Positions 37,543 through 64,000 of a stretch of 64,000 bases of DNA are shown in pieces. The notes beneath the pieces are model-generated. The model made no database searches. It was not told the origin of the DNA and saw only the letters and a list, made by a program, of their open reading frames with translations. Source of the stretch: Nocardia asteroides (lineage in GTDB: Bacteria > Actinomycetota > Actinomycetes > Mycobacteriales > Mycobacteriaceae); NCBI RefSeq assembly GCF_900637185.1, contig NZ_LR134352.1:6810001-6874000 (forward strand). Reading direction: 5' to 3'. The position numbers were made by a program, and so were the translations under genes. Within the stretch, counting starts at the first letter, position 1. Every line of letters starts with the position of its first letter.

Positions 37543-39713
37543 GCCGCGTCGACGCCACGATCGCCGTGGGCCGAGTCTCGGAATCGACCGGCACCGTGCC
37601 CCGTTCATCCATCCCGGCCACCCGCGCGGGCAGCCGTGATGCCGCCGCCGCGATCGCGAGCCTGCCCGTGGGCGCTCCGGCGTCGTTCGGCGGGCACGGC
37701 ACCGACACCGCGCGCTCGGTCGAGGTTCTCCGCCCCGGCATGCAGACCACCGTGCAGGACTGGCCCGGCCGCATCGGCTACTGGCACATCGGCGTTCCGC
37801 CGTCGGGACCGATGGACGATCTCTCGTTCCGGCTGGGCAACCGCGTGCTCGGCAACCCGGAAGGCGCGGCCGGACTGGAATGCACGCTCGGCGGGCCCGC
37901 GCTGCGGTTCGGCGCGGCGACCTGGGTGTGCGTCACCGGCGCGGTCGCCGACGTACGGGTCGACGGCACGCCGGTCGAGCAGTGGCGCACGGTCGAGGTG
38001 CCCGCAGGCGGCGTCCTCGACGTCGGCGCGATCCGCGGTCCGGGCATGCGCACCTACGTCCTCGTCTCCGGCGGTATCGATGTCGACCAATTCCTCGGCA
38101 GCGCGGCGACTTTCACCCTGGGAAAGTTCGGCGGTGGGACCGGCGCGGCCCTGCGCGCCGACGACACGCTGACGCTCGGCGCACCCCCCGCCCGCCTCGC
38201 CGCGGCCGTCCCGATGACCGATATCCCGGCCTTCGGCCACCGCTGGGAACTGGCGGTCACCGAGGGCCCGCACGGCGCACCGGAGTTCTTCACCCGCGCC
38301 GACTTCGACACCATCCTCGGCACCGACTACGAGGTGCACTTCAATTCCGACCGCACCGGCGTCCGGCTGATCGGCCCGAAGCCGGAGTGGGCGCGCACCG
38401 ACGGCGGCGAGGCGGGGCTGCACCCGTCGAACATCCACGACAACGCCTACTCGATCGGCGCGCTCGACTTCACCGGCGACACCCCGATCCTGCTCGGCCC
38501 CGACGGCCCCAGCCTGGGCGGTTTCGTCTGCCCGGTGACGGTCGTCGCAGCCGACCGCTGGAAGCTCGGCCAGCTCACTCCCGGCGACAAGGTCCGCTTC
38601 GTGCCGATCCGCGCGGAACACGCCGCGCCCGCGAACGAACTCGGTCAGCGCCGCCGCGCCGGGTTCGGCACGGTGGTGTCGGCGGGCCGCGACGGTGACG
38701 ACGGCATCCTGCGCCGCGCCGAGGTCGACGACGAGACCGGCGTGACCTACCGCCGCCAGGGCGACGACGGCGTCCTGGTCGAATACGGCACGCTCACCCT
38801 GGATCTGGGCCTGCGGGCCCGGGCCCACGCGCTGCACCAGCATCTGATCGCGCTGAGTCCGCGCGGTGTCGTCGAACTCACCCCGGGCATCAGGTCCTTG
38901 CAGATCCGCGTCGACCCCGCCGTGCTGCCGGTGCCCCAGCTGCTCGATCTGCTCGCCGAAGCCGAAGCGCACCTGCCGAATTCGGCCGAGCTGGTGGTCC
39001 CGAGCCGGACCGTCCACCTGCCGCTGTCCTGGGACGACCCGTCCACCCGTGAGGCGATCACCCGCTACATGCACGGCGTGCGCGCCGACGCGCCGTGGTG
39101 CCCGTGGAACATCGAGTTCATCCGCCGGATGAACGGCCTGGACTCGGTCGACGACGTCTACCGCACGGTCTTCGACGCCGAATACCTGGTGCTCGGCCTC
39201 GGTGACGTCTACCTCGGCGCGCCCGTCGCCACGCCGACCGACCCCCGGCATCGCCTGGTCACCACCAAGTACAACCCGGCCCGCACCTGGACGCCGGAGA
39301 ACGCCGTCGGCATCGGCGGCGCCTACCTGTGCATCTACGGCATGGAGGGACCCGGCGGATACCAGTTCGTCGGCCGCACCACGCAGGTCTGGAACCACCG
39401 GGCGCGCCCCGTCGGCACCGCGGGCCCCGGCGTCGACCGGTTCCACACGGATGCCGAAACGCCTTGGCTGCTGCGTTATTTCGACCGCATCCGGTGGTAT
39501 CCCGTCGAGCCGGACGAACTGCTGGACCTGCGCGCCGACTTCGCCGCGGGCCAGGTGCACGTGCCCACCGAGGACGGCGAATTCCGCCTGGCCGACTACC
39601 GCCGCTTCCTCACCGAGAACGCGGGCTCGATCGCCGACTTCCGCGCGGTGCAGGCCGACGCCTTCGCCGCCGAACGCCAATCCTGGCGCACCGCGGGCGA
39701 ACTCACCGACTGA
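37539..39713 (+). CDS. Carboxyltransferase-only urea/guanidine carboxylase-like protein
   Basis: A 724-residue protein made of the two carboxyltransferase halves of urea carboxylase. Residues about 60-365 are the KipA/AHS2 part (VEVLRPGMQTTVQDWPGRIGYW, VPPSGPMDDLSFRLGNRVLGNPEGAA); about 405-685 are the KipI/AHS1 part (GDDGVLVEYG, VVELTPGIRSLQIRVDP, EFIRRMNGL). Full urea carboxylases are about 1,200 residues with an N-terminal biotin carboxylase and a C-terminal biotin carrier; both are absent, and no MKM biotin site is present. The N-terminal 58 residues are a linker-like stretch. It needs partner subunits from elsewhere or does a different job. Confidence 0.85.
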   Translation: MSRVDATIAVGRVSESTGTVPRSSIPATRAGSRDAAAAIASLPVGAPASFGGHGTDTARSVEVLRPGMQTTVQDWPGRIGYWHIGVPPSGPMDDLSFRLGNRVLGNPEGAAGLECTLGGPALRFGAATWVCVTGAVADVRVDGTPVEQWRTVEVPAGGVLDVGAIRGPGMRTYVLVSGGIDVDQFLGSAATFTLGKFGGGTGAALRADDTLTLGAPPARLAAAVPMTDIPAFGHRWELAVTEGPHGAPEFFTRADFDTILGTDYEVHFNSDRTGVRLIGPKPEWARTDGGEAGLHPSNIHDNAYSIGALDFTGDTPILLGPDGPSLGGFVCPVTVVAADRWKLGQLTPGDKVRFVPIRAEHAAPANELGQRRRAGFGTVVSAGRDGDDGILRRAEVDDETGVTYRRQGDDGVLVEYGTLTLDLGLRARAHALHQHLIALSPRGVVELTPGIRSLQIRVDPAVLPVPQLLDLLAEAEAHLPNSAELVVPSRTVHLPLSWDDPSTREAITRYMHGVRADAPWCPWNIEFIRRMNGLDSVDDVYRTVFDAEYLVLGLGDVYLGAPVATPTDPRHRLVTTKYNPARTWTPENAVGIGGAYLCIYGMEGPGGYQFVGRTTQVWNHRARPVGTAGPGVDRFHTDAETPWLLRYFDRIRWYPVEPDELLDLRADFAAGQVHVPTEDGEFRLADYRRFLTENAGSIADFRAVQADAFAAERQSWRTAGELTD

Positions 39714-40112
39714 TCAGCGAACCGCAGCCACCGCTTCGATCTCGATCAGCGCGCCCTCGACCGCGAGACCGGACACGAACGCGAAGGTGATCGCGGGCGG
39801 GTTCGGCATCGGACCCCACGCCGCGCCGAAGGCGGCGAAGCCCTCCTGGAGGCTCTGCCCCTCCTTGATGAGCAGGTTCCACTTGACCACGTCGGCGGGC
39901 TCGGCGCCGGCCGCCGCCAGGCAGGCGCGCAGATTGTCGAGGGTCTGGCGGACCTGCGCGGCGAGGTCGGCGCCGACCACGCGGCCGGTGGCGTCGACCC
40001 CGTTCTGGCCGCCGATGTAGACCAGGTCGGCGCCGGCGGGGACTCGCACCACCTGCGAGAATGCGGGGTTGGAATGCAGGGATTCGGGATTGATGTACGT
40101 CGCGATTGCCAT
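39714..40112 (-). CDS. RidA family protein
   Basis: A 132-residue YjgF/YER057c/UK114-type protein. The family hydrolyses reactive enamine/imine intermediates or related amides. Seen: VYIGGQNGVDATGRVVGADLAAQVRQTLDNLRACLAAAGAEPADVVKWNLLIKEG cut across the fold, and the end ALIEIEAVAAVR. The arginine usual in the last strand of true RidA is not evident in this alignment, so it may belong to another subgroup. Its stop abuts the carboxyltransferase stop; it is divergent from a CGNR regulator across only 30 bp. Confidence 0.85.
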   Translation of the reverse strand: MAIATYINPESLHSNPAFSQVVRVPAGADLVYIGGQNGVDATGRVVGADLAAQVRQTLDNLRACLAAAGAEPADVVKWNLLIKEGQSLQEGFAAFGAAWGPMPNPPAITFAFVSGLAVEGALIEIEAVAAVR

Positions 40113-40123
40113 GCCATGACGGT

Positions 40124-40139
40124 AACCGGTTAAACTGGT
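40124..40139. promoter_or_regulatory. Palindrome between RidA and CGNR genes
   Basis: AACCGGTT (40124-40131) is a perfect 8-bp palindrome, and ACCGGT-TAA-ACTGGT (40125-40139) is a near-perfect inverted repeat. It fills half of the 30-bp divergent gap and is a candidate operator for the CGNR protein. Confidence 0.45.
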
Positions 40140-40142
40140 GTC

Positions 40143-40709
40143 ATGCAAGAGCGAAAGTCTCTCCCGCCCGCGGTGCGCCGTCGCTTCCAGACCGGGCGCG
40201 CCTGCCTCGACCTGGTACACACCGGTGGCGAGGGTGAGCTCGCGGTGTGGGAGATCGTGCACACCACCGAGGACCTGAGCCGGTGGCTCGGCGTCATCCT
40301 GGAGCTGCCCGAGGTATCCGCCGAGGACACCGATCTCGCGGCGTTCCACACCTTGCGCGCGGCCCTGTCCCGCGCGGCGTTCGGCGCCGCCGCGGGCCAT
40401 CCCCTCGACCCCGCCGACATCGCCGTCGTCAATGCCGCCGCGACCGAACCACCCCTGGTCCCCCAGCTCGGCGCCGACGGCACCCGCGACTACCCGGCGC
40501 CGACCGCGCGCGCCGCGCTCTCCACGCTGGCCCGCGACGCCGTCGACCTCTTCGCGAGTCCCCTCGCCGCCCGCATTCGTGTGTGCGCGTCGGAGACCTG
40601 CGGCCTGCTGTTCGTCGACGCGTCCCGCCCCGGCCGCCGCCGCTGGTGCTCCATGGACCGCTGCGGAAACCTGTCGAAGGTCCGCAAGTACCGCGAGAGC
40701 GCCGAGTAG
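40143..40709 (+). CDS. CGNR zinc finger (ABATE) transcriptional regulator
   Basis: A 188-residue protein with an N-terminal ABATE ligand-sensing-like domain (TGRACLDLVHTGGEGELAVWEIVHTTEDLSRWL) and a C-terminal zinc-binding treble-clef domain, C-x4-C ... CSMDRCGNLSKVRKYR, which gives the CGNR family its name. These are putative stress-responsive DNA-binding regulators. Divergent from RidA with a palindrome in the gap, so RidA is its likely target. The stop is 3 bp from the convergent MarR stop. Confidence 0.88.
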   Translation: MQERKSLPPAVRRRFQTGRACLDLVHTGGEGELAVWEIVHTTEDLSRWLGVILELPEVSAEDTDLAAFHTLRAALSRAAFGAAAGHPLDPADIAVVNAAATEPPLVPQLGADGTRDYPAPTARAALSTLARDAVDLFASPLAARIRVCASETCGLLFVDASRPGRRRWCSMDRCGNLSKVRKYRESAE

Positions 40710-40712
40710 CGC

Positions 40713-41186
40713 TCAGGGCCGGTCGGCGATGGCCGTGGCCGTGGGATTGGTGGCGTCGCGGATCACCCGCAGGCCCGTGACCAGGCCGTCGAGCTGCGCC
40801 GGGGTGAGCAACCCGGTGAGCCACTCCTCGAGCGCGACCAGATAGTCGGGCAGCACCTGCTCGAGCCGGGTCGCGCCGGCATCGGTGAGCGCGGCGTAGG
40901 CGCTGCGCCGGTCGGTGGGATCGAGCCTGCGTTCCACCAGACCGGCCGCGGCCAGCCGGTCGACGAGCCGGGTGACCCCGCTGGTCGACAGGTCGGTCTG
41001 CGCGGCCAGATCCGACATCCGCAGACGCCGCCGCGGCGACCGGCTCAGGCGCATGAGGGCATTGAGATCGAGGCCGGACAGGCCGTGCGCCTTCCACACC
41101 GGCTCGACCTTTTTCAGCACGCCGCTGTGCGCTTCGAACAGCAAGCCGGAGATGGTGAGCCGCGGGTCGTCGAACAGTTCCTGCAT
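40713..41186 (-). CDS. MarR family transcriptional regulator
   Basis: A 157-residue winged-helix regulator. The DNA-binding part reads LRMSDLAAQTDLSTSGVTRLVDRLAAAGLVERRLDPTDRRSAYAALTDAG, with the DRR wing typical of MarR. The start MQELFDDPRLTIS is chosen from family length; upstream codons run through the intergenic AT-rich words. Divergent from the SGNH esterase gene, its likely target. Confidence 0.88.
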   Translation of the reverse strand: MQELFDDPRLTISGLLFEAHSGVLKKVEPVWKAHGLSGLDLNALMRLSRSPRRRLRMSDLAAQTDLSTSGVTRLVDRLAAAGLVERRLDPTDRRSAYAALTDAGATRLEQVLPDYLVALEEWLTGLLTPAQLDGLVTGLRVIRDATNPTATAIADRP

Positions 41187-41293
41187 GCCGACCACTCTAG
41201 CCAATATTTGCTCAGCGGATAGTTGACGCGCGGAATACTCCGGTGTAGAACTATGCATACGCAATATTCCTCGAAGCAACTAATGGAGTAGTC
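41187..41293. promoter_or_regulatory. Divergent control region of MarR and SGNH esterase genes
   Basis: A 107-bp gap with low GC for this DNA. AATATTTGC (41203-41211) and GCAATATT (41261-41268) are near inverted copies about 50 bp apart, each containing the palindrome AATATT; they are candidates for MarR binding. GGAG precedes the esterase ATG. Confidence 0.4.
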
Positions 41294-42427
41294 ATGCAGC
41301 AGATGTGGGTCGCCGGTTTCCGCTCCGGAGTGATCAGCCCCGACGAGCAGATCAAGCTCGCCGAATCGCGCGCCTTCGACGACGAGACGGTGCGCCAGGT
41401 CGTACGCCTGGCCGGTGGCGGCGCGGCACTGCGGGTGCGGCTGACCAATCGCTACGGCACGGCGCCGCTGCTGATCGGCGCGGCGCGGGTGGGACATCGC
41501 AAGGCGGGATCGGCGGTCGAGACGGATCGGGAGCTCCGCTTCGGCGGCGAGCCGATCGCCGTCGTGGCGCCGGGCGCGGAACTGGTGAGCGATCCGGTGG
41601 ACCTGACAGTCGGCGCGGGCGAGGATCTGTTGCTCAGCCTGTACCTGCCGGAATCGACCGGCCTGGCGACCTACTCGCATCAGCCCGGCGAGATCGCCTA
41701 CATCACCGCCGGGGACCACAGCGCCGATGTGGAACTGCCCGGCGCGCAGGAGGTTCCGTTCCGGTTCTTCGTCACCGGCATCGACGTGCTCGCCGCGCCG
41801 GACAGCCGGGTCGCGGTGGCGTTCGGCGATTCCTGGTTCGAGGGGGTCGGCACCACCCTGAGCGCGAACCGCCGATCGGTCGACGCGCTCAACGCGCGCC
41901 TCACCGACGGCTGGGTGGTCAACAACGGCATCGCGGGCAACCGGCTCACCGCCACCGAGATCGGCGAATCCGGGCTCGGGCGTTTCCAATCCGACGCCCT
42001 CGCGGTTCCCGGCGTCAGCGACGTGCTGGTGAACTTCGGCATCAACGACCTCATCCTGGGCGCGATGGGCGGCCAGCCGTCGGCGACCGCGGCGGAGCTG
42101 ATCGCCGGTTTCACCGCACTCGCGGACCGGGCGCACGCGGCGGGTCTGCGCATCCACGTCGCGACCATCGGCCCCTACGCCGGGTGCGTGTACCCCGGCA
42201 TGCCGCTGCTGGAAACCCAGCCGACCAGGCACGCGGTCAACGAATGGATCCGCGCCACCGACGTTTTCGACTCGGTCTTCGATGTCGACCGCGCCGTCGC
42301 CGATCCCGCGCGGCCCGACTTCATCCGGCCCGAGTTCGACAGCGGCGACGGCATGCACCTCAACGACGCGGGCGCGGCGGCCATGGCCGACACCGTCGAC
42401 GTGGCGGCCCTGTTCAGGACACGGTGA
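41294..42427 (+). CDS. SGNH/GDSL hydrolase family esterase
   Basis: A 377-residue protein. The SGNH hydrolase domain occupies about 172-375, with block I GDSW (S180 nucleophile), block II NNGIAGNR, block III FGINDL, and block V D352-x2-H355 in DGMHLND. The first 165 residues form a beta-rich domain like that in bacterial lipases/acyl-hydrolases of this group. No signal peptide is seen, so it is probably cytoplasmic. The substrate is unknown. Its 3' end overlaps the convergent oxidoreductase gene by 14 bp. Confidence 0.87.
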   Translation: MQQMWVAGFRSGVISPDEQIKLAESRAFDDETVRQVVRLAGGGAALRVRLTNRYGTAPLLIGAARVGHRKAGSAVETDRELRFGGEPIAVVAPGAELVSDPVDLTVGAGEDLLLSLYLPESTGLATYSHQPGEIAYITAGDHSADVELPGAQEVPFRFFVTGIDVLAAPDSRVAVAFGDSWFEGVGTTLSANRRSVDALNARLTDGWVVNNGIAGNRLTATEIGESGLGRFQSDALAVPGVSDVLVNFGINDLILGAMGGQPSATAAELIAGFTALADRAHAAGLRIHVATIGPYAGCVYPGMPLLETQPTRHAVNEWIRATDVFDSVFDVDRAVADPARPDFIRPEFDSGDGMHLNDAGAAAMADTVDVAALFRTR

Positions 42428-43412
42428 GGACCGTCTTTCCCGAAGCGTGCCCGCGAGCGAACTGTTCGATCGCGGAGTTCGCCTCCCGCAGAGGGATTCG
42501 GCGCTCGATCACCGGACGGAGCGAACCCGCCGCCGCCAGCCCGGCCAGATAGGTCAGGTCGGCGGCGGCGGGCCGCATGAGCAGCGCCTTCAAGGTCTGC
42601 CGGGTCACCAGGTCGGTGAGCGCCACCGCCGCGAGCCAGCGGACCGGGCCGAACCAGTTGTCGCCGGGCGCGGCGGCGGAGGAGACGAAGACGCCGTCGG
42701 CGGTCAGCGCGCGGCGGCACTCACGCAGGGTGCGGTTGCCCGCGAGATCGAAGATGACGTCGTAGGGCTCGTCGGTTCGGGTGAAATCGTCTGCCGTGTA
42801 GTCGATCACGACGTCGGCGCCGATGCCGCGCACCATGTCGACGTGCCTGGTGCTGCACACCGCGGTCACGTGCGCGCCCATGACCTTCGCGATCTGCACC
42901 GCGAAGCTGCCCACCCCGCCGGACGCGCCGTTGACCAGCACGCGCCGACCCGGCCGCACCGCGCCGATATCACGCAGCCCCTGCAGGGCCGTCATGCCGG
43001 AATCCGGGATCGCCGCCGCCTCCGCCATACTCAGCGCGGCGGGCACGATCGCGAGGGTGTCCACCGAGGCGCGCGCGTAGCCGGCGAACGCGCCGCTGGG
43101 CACGGTGCCGAAAACCCGGTCACCCACCGCGAATTCGGTGACACCGGCGCCGACCGCGCTCACCTCACCGGCGAGATTCTGGCCGATCCGCGGCCGCTTG
43201 GGCTTGCGGAGGCCGAAGCCGAGCCGCAGCAGATACGGCGTGCCGGTGAGCAGGTGCAGATCGCCACTGCACAGCGAGGCGGCATCGACCCGGACCACCA
43301 CCTCGCGCTCCCCCGGCACCGGGACCGGTACGAGCTCGGCGCGTAGCACCTCGCTGCCGCCGTAGCGGGGCGCGACCCAGGCGGTCATCGTCGTCGTATC
43401 CACACCGGTCAT
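42414..43412 (-). CDS. Zinc-independent MDR family NADPH oxidoreductase (quinone oxidoreductase-like)
   Basis: A 332-residue medium-chain dehydrogenase/reductase with the GroES-like N-terminus (LCSGDLHLLTG, GQNLAGEVSAVGAGVTEFAVGDRVFG) and the NADPH-binding Rossmann motif NGASGGVGSFAVQIAK. Structural and catalytic zinc cysteines are lacking, as in quinone reductases. The ATG at 43412 follows AGAGGGA. It is divergent from a TetR gene with two operator palindromes between, so it is probably TetR-controlled and used in detoxification. Confidence 0.88.
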   Translation of the reverse strand: MTGVDTTTMTAWVAPRYGGSEVLRAELVPVPVPGEREVVVRVDAASLCSGDLHLLTGTPYLLRLGFGLRKPKRPRIGQNLAGEVSAVGAGVTEFAVGDRVFGTVPSGAFAGYARASVDTLAIVPAALSMAEAAAIPDSGMTALQGLRDIGAVRPGRRVLVNGASGGVGSFAVQIAKVMGAHVTAVCSTRHVDMVRGIGADVVIDYTADDFTRTDEPYDVIFDLAGNRTLRECRRALTADGVFVSSAAAPGDNWFGPVRWLAAVALTDLVTRQTLKALLMRPAAADLTYLAGLAAAGSLRPVIERRIPLREANSAIEQFARGHASGKTVLTVS

Positions 43413-43429
43413 GAGCGTTCCCTCTCGCA

Positions 43430-43476
43430 CTTACAGCGTAAGCCTCTTTCGCCAGACGCTACGCTTACGCCGTAAG
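43430..43476. promoter_or_regulatory. Two TetR-type operators, CTTAC-N3-GTAAG
   Basis: CTTACAGCGTAAG (43430-43442) and CTTACGCCGTAAG (43464-43476): perfect 5-bp inverted repeats with 3-bp centres, 34 bp apart centre to centre. They lie between the MDR oxidoreductase and TetR genes. Their outer flanks are inverted copies of each other. Confidence 0.8.
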
Positions 43477-43504
43477 TGGGTCAAGGAGACAGTCAGGACA
43501 CGCC

Positions 43505-44152
43505 ATGCCACCTCGCACGCCGTTGACCAGGGAGCACGTGCTGCGCGCGGCGATCGGGATCGCCGACCGGGACGGTCTGGGCGCGCTGTCGATGCGCCGG
43601 CTCGCCAAGGCGGTCGGCGTGGAGGCGATGTCGCTGTACAACCATGTCGCCAACAAGGACGACCTGCTCGACGGCATCGTCGACCTGGTCGTCGCCGAGA
43701 TCTACGTGCCCGCGGCCGGTGGTGATTGGCAGGCCGAACTACGCCGCCGCGCGATCTCGGCCCACGAGGTCCTGCTGCGCCACCGGTGGGCCACCGGCCT
43801 GATCGGCTCCCGCGTCAATGTCGGCCCCGCCATGCTCCGCTACATCGACGCCACCCTCGCCTGCCTGGTGACCGCGGGCTTCACCTACGTACAAGCCGAC
43901 CGAGCCTGGAACGCCCTCGACAGCCACATCTACGGCTTCACCCTCCAAGCCGTCAACTTCCCCCTCGACCCCACCGAATACACCACCGCCGCCACCCATT
44001 TCCTCCCCCTGATCCCCCCGGAAACCCACCCCCACATGCACACCCTCACCACCCTCGTCATCACCGGATCCCACTCCGGCATCGCCGACTTCACCTTCGG
44101 CCTAGACCTCCTCCTCACCGGCCTGAACACCCTGCTCGACGCGGAGAAATAG
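43505..44152 (+). CDS. TetR family regulator with TetR_C domain
   Basis: A 215-residue regulator with helix-turn-helix LSMRRLAKAVGVEAMSLYNHVANKDDLLDGIVDLV and a C-terminal tetracycline-repressor-like domain. Divergent from the MDR oxidoreductase over two palindromic operators, so autoregulation and control of the reductase are likely. From about 43860 to the stop the coding strand becomes strikingly C-rich and G-poor, unlike its own first half. Confidence 0.9.
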   Translation: MPPRTPLTREHVLRAAIGIADRDGLGALSMRRLAKAVGVEAMSLYNHVANKDDLLDGIVDLVVAEIYVPAAGGDWQAELRRRAISAHEVLLRHRWATGLIGSRVNVGPAMLRYIDATLACLVTAGFTYVQADRAWNALDSHIYGFTLQAVNFPLDPTEYTTAATHFLPLIPPETHPHMHTLTTLVITGSHSGIADFTFGLDLLLTGLNTLLDAEK

Positions 44153-44219
44153 CGCCCAGGCGGCACACACCGAACCCAACTCCACCCGGATCCACAACCA
44201 CCGCCGAAGCGCCGAGACC

Positions 44220-44618
44220 CTATTTCGCCAGCTGGCCGATTCTCTGGCGGGCGACGTTGAGGAGGGTGGCGACGTCGACGTCGGGGACTGATTCGCGGCG
44301 GAGTTCGCGGACCAGGGAGCGCTGCTCGTCGTTCAGTTCCTCGGTGAGGCGCTCGATTTTCGAGCGGAGCTCGGAGATATGACGCACGCGTCCGCTCACG
44401 TCGCGGGCGTCGCCGAAATCATCGACGATCAAACGGGTTTCGACACGAGACAGCGGTACATCGAGTTTGGCGGCGATAATCGTCCGGGCTTCGTAGCCGA
44501 CGTCGGTGAGATGTTTGGCCTGCCCGCACGGATCGTCCCCGTACACGTCGGGAACCGTGATCTCCCACCATCGTCCGACACGATTCGCGTGCACGTCGTA
44601 GGTGATTGCCGTACTCAT
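44220..44618 (-). CDS. HicB-like antitoxin with C-terminal helix-turn-helix
   Basis: A 132-residue protein. The N-terminus (AITYDVHANRVGRWWEITVPDVYG) has the partial RNase H-like fold start of HicB antitoxins. The C-terminus (LVRELRRESVPDVDVATLLNVARQRIGQLAK) is a helix-turn-helix for DNA binding. It follows hicA, overlapping it by ATGA, the toxin-first order usual for HicAB. It should neutralise HicA and repress the pair. The start MSTAITYDV fits this overlap. Confidence 0.78.
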   Translation of the reverse strand: MSTAITYDVHANRVGRWWEITVPDVYGDDPCGQAKHLTDVGYEARTIIAAKLDVPLSRVETRLIVDDFGDARDVSGRVRHISELRSKIERLTEELNDEQRSLVRELRRESVPDVDVATLLNVARQRIGQLAK

Positions 44619-44836
44619 TTCGCATCCTCCTCCGGGCAATTGCATGCCGCTACGGCCTTGAAGATCGTTCGAACCACCCCTGGCGAAACGGTTCGGTGCC
44701 CATCAGGAACGCTCACGTCATGCTTGCCCGACCGGCAACCATAGATCGAATGACTGCCGGCTCCACCGCGTAGCTTCGACCAGCCCTCCTTCTTCAGGGC
44801 CTGCAGGACCTTCCTGGTCGGTTGCTCCGCGATCAT
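44615..44836 (-). CDS. hicA: HicA-like mRNA interferase toxin
   Basis: A 73-residue double-stranded RNA-binding-fold protein. KVLQALKKEGWSKLRGGAGSHSIYG has the HicA core with the catalytic histidine in GSH, and VSVPDGHRTVSPGVVRTIFKAV matches the HicA C-terminal part. HicA cuts mRNA and stops translation until bound by HicB. It starts 136 nt downstream of the giant synthetase stop, behind a strong hairpin, and has four GCTAGC-type words in its leader. Confidence 0.8.
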   Translation of the reverse strand: MIAEQPTRKVLQALKKEGWSKLRGGAGSHSIYGCRSGKHDVSVPDGHRTVSPGVVRTIFKAVAACNCPEEDAK

Positions 44837-44852
44837 CGATCGACGCTACCAA

Positions 44853-44906
44853 GCTAGCAGCTCCTTCAGCAAGCTGACTAGCGCGATTTCCCGCTAGCCA
44901 GCTAGC
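44853..44906. repeat. GCTAGC word cluster upstream of hicA
   Basis: Three GCTAGC palindromes (44853-44858, 44893-44898, 44901-44906) and one CTAGC (44878-44882) occur within 54 bp, two of them 8 bp apart. They lie in the probable promoter/leader of hicAB and may be the HicB operator. Confidence 0.5.
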
Positions 44907-44928
44907 AGGCGTCGACTGAGCCACCTGT

Positions 44929-44962
44929 GCTCGCCTACCAGGGCGGACCCGGGTAGGCGAGC
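44929..44962 (-). terminator. Terminator-like hairpin after the NRPS gene
   Basis: Perfect 11-bp stem GCTCGCCTACC/GGTAGGCGAGC with a 12-nt loop, beginning 9 nt past the NRPS stop. No T-run is present, as is common in actinobacteria. It separates the synthetase from hicAB. Confidence 0.7.
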
Positions 44963-44971
44963 GGGGTGGGG

Positions 44972-64000
<19,029 letters not shown>

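Overview
The window is very GC-rich, densely coded actinobacterial DNA that most resembles Nocardia or a close relative (Corynebacteriales). The main reason is gene order. The left end keeps the block known in Mycobacterium tuberculosis as pgi, chorismate mutase, uvrD1, M23 peptidase, sucC, sucD, here interrupted by an SRPBCC-epimerase fusion gene and a GabD-like dehydrogenase. GTG starts, 4-bp stop/start overlaps and long open antisense frames fit this assignment. No rRNA, tRNA, CRISPR array or transposase gene was seen.

Layout. 1-11.3 kb: core metabolism and DNA repair (sucD partial, sucC, an M23 peptidase with a possible leader ORF and a CRP/GlxR-like site, uvrD1, chorismate mutase, gabD-like, pgi). 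11.3-19.7 kb: K+ channel, nucleoside-kinase-like protein, an aidB/TetR pair divergent from an enoyl-CoA hydratase plus a condensation-fold protein, a second TetR with two tandem palindromic operators, and a membrane esterase. 19.8-28.8 kb: MprF-like membrane protein, divergent FMN protein and MocR regulator, DUF2630 plus flavoprotein reductase, Fpg/Nei glycosylase, cobF, and a thyA-dfrA folate pair. 28.8-34.4 kb: cupin, a DyP peroxidase-encapsulin nanocompartment operon, a PH-like membrane protein, a GlxA-type regulator, a chloroperoxidase-type hydrolase and a TetR.

34.5-39.7 kb: a permease, two overlapping DUF1989 genes and a carboxyltransferase gene. This resembles urea/guanidine carboxylase operons, but the carboxylase has only its carboxyltransferase halves: no biotin carboxylase, no biotin carrier, and no allophanate hydrolase nearby. 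A perfect 14-bp hairpin sits behind the permease. 39.7-44.2 kb: RidA, CGNR and MarR regulators, SGNH esterase, and an MDR oxidoreductase divergent from a TetR with paired operators. 44.2-44.9 kb: a HicAB-type toxin-antitoxin pair.

44.97-64 kb: a giant non-ribosomal peptide synthetase gene on the minus strand, running off the right edge. Visible order: (C)-A-T, C-A-T, C-A-T, C-A-T, C-A-T-E, C, then a truncated A-like remnant with no thioesterase. Module 2 has the classic serine code, modules 3 and 4 share one identical code, and module 5 should give a D-residue. A rare-codon stretch is inserted in frame in the first condensation domain.

Nearly all convergent neighbours abut or overlap, so real intergenic space is scarce and lies mostly between divergent genes, where most of the operator-like palindromes were found.
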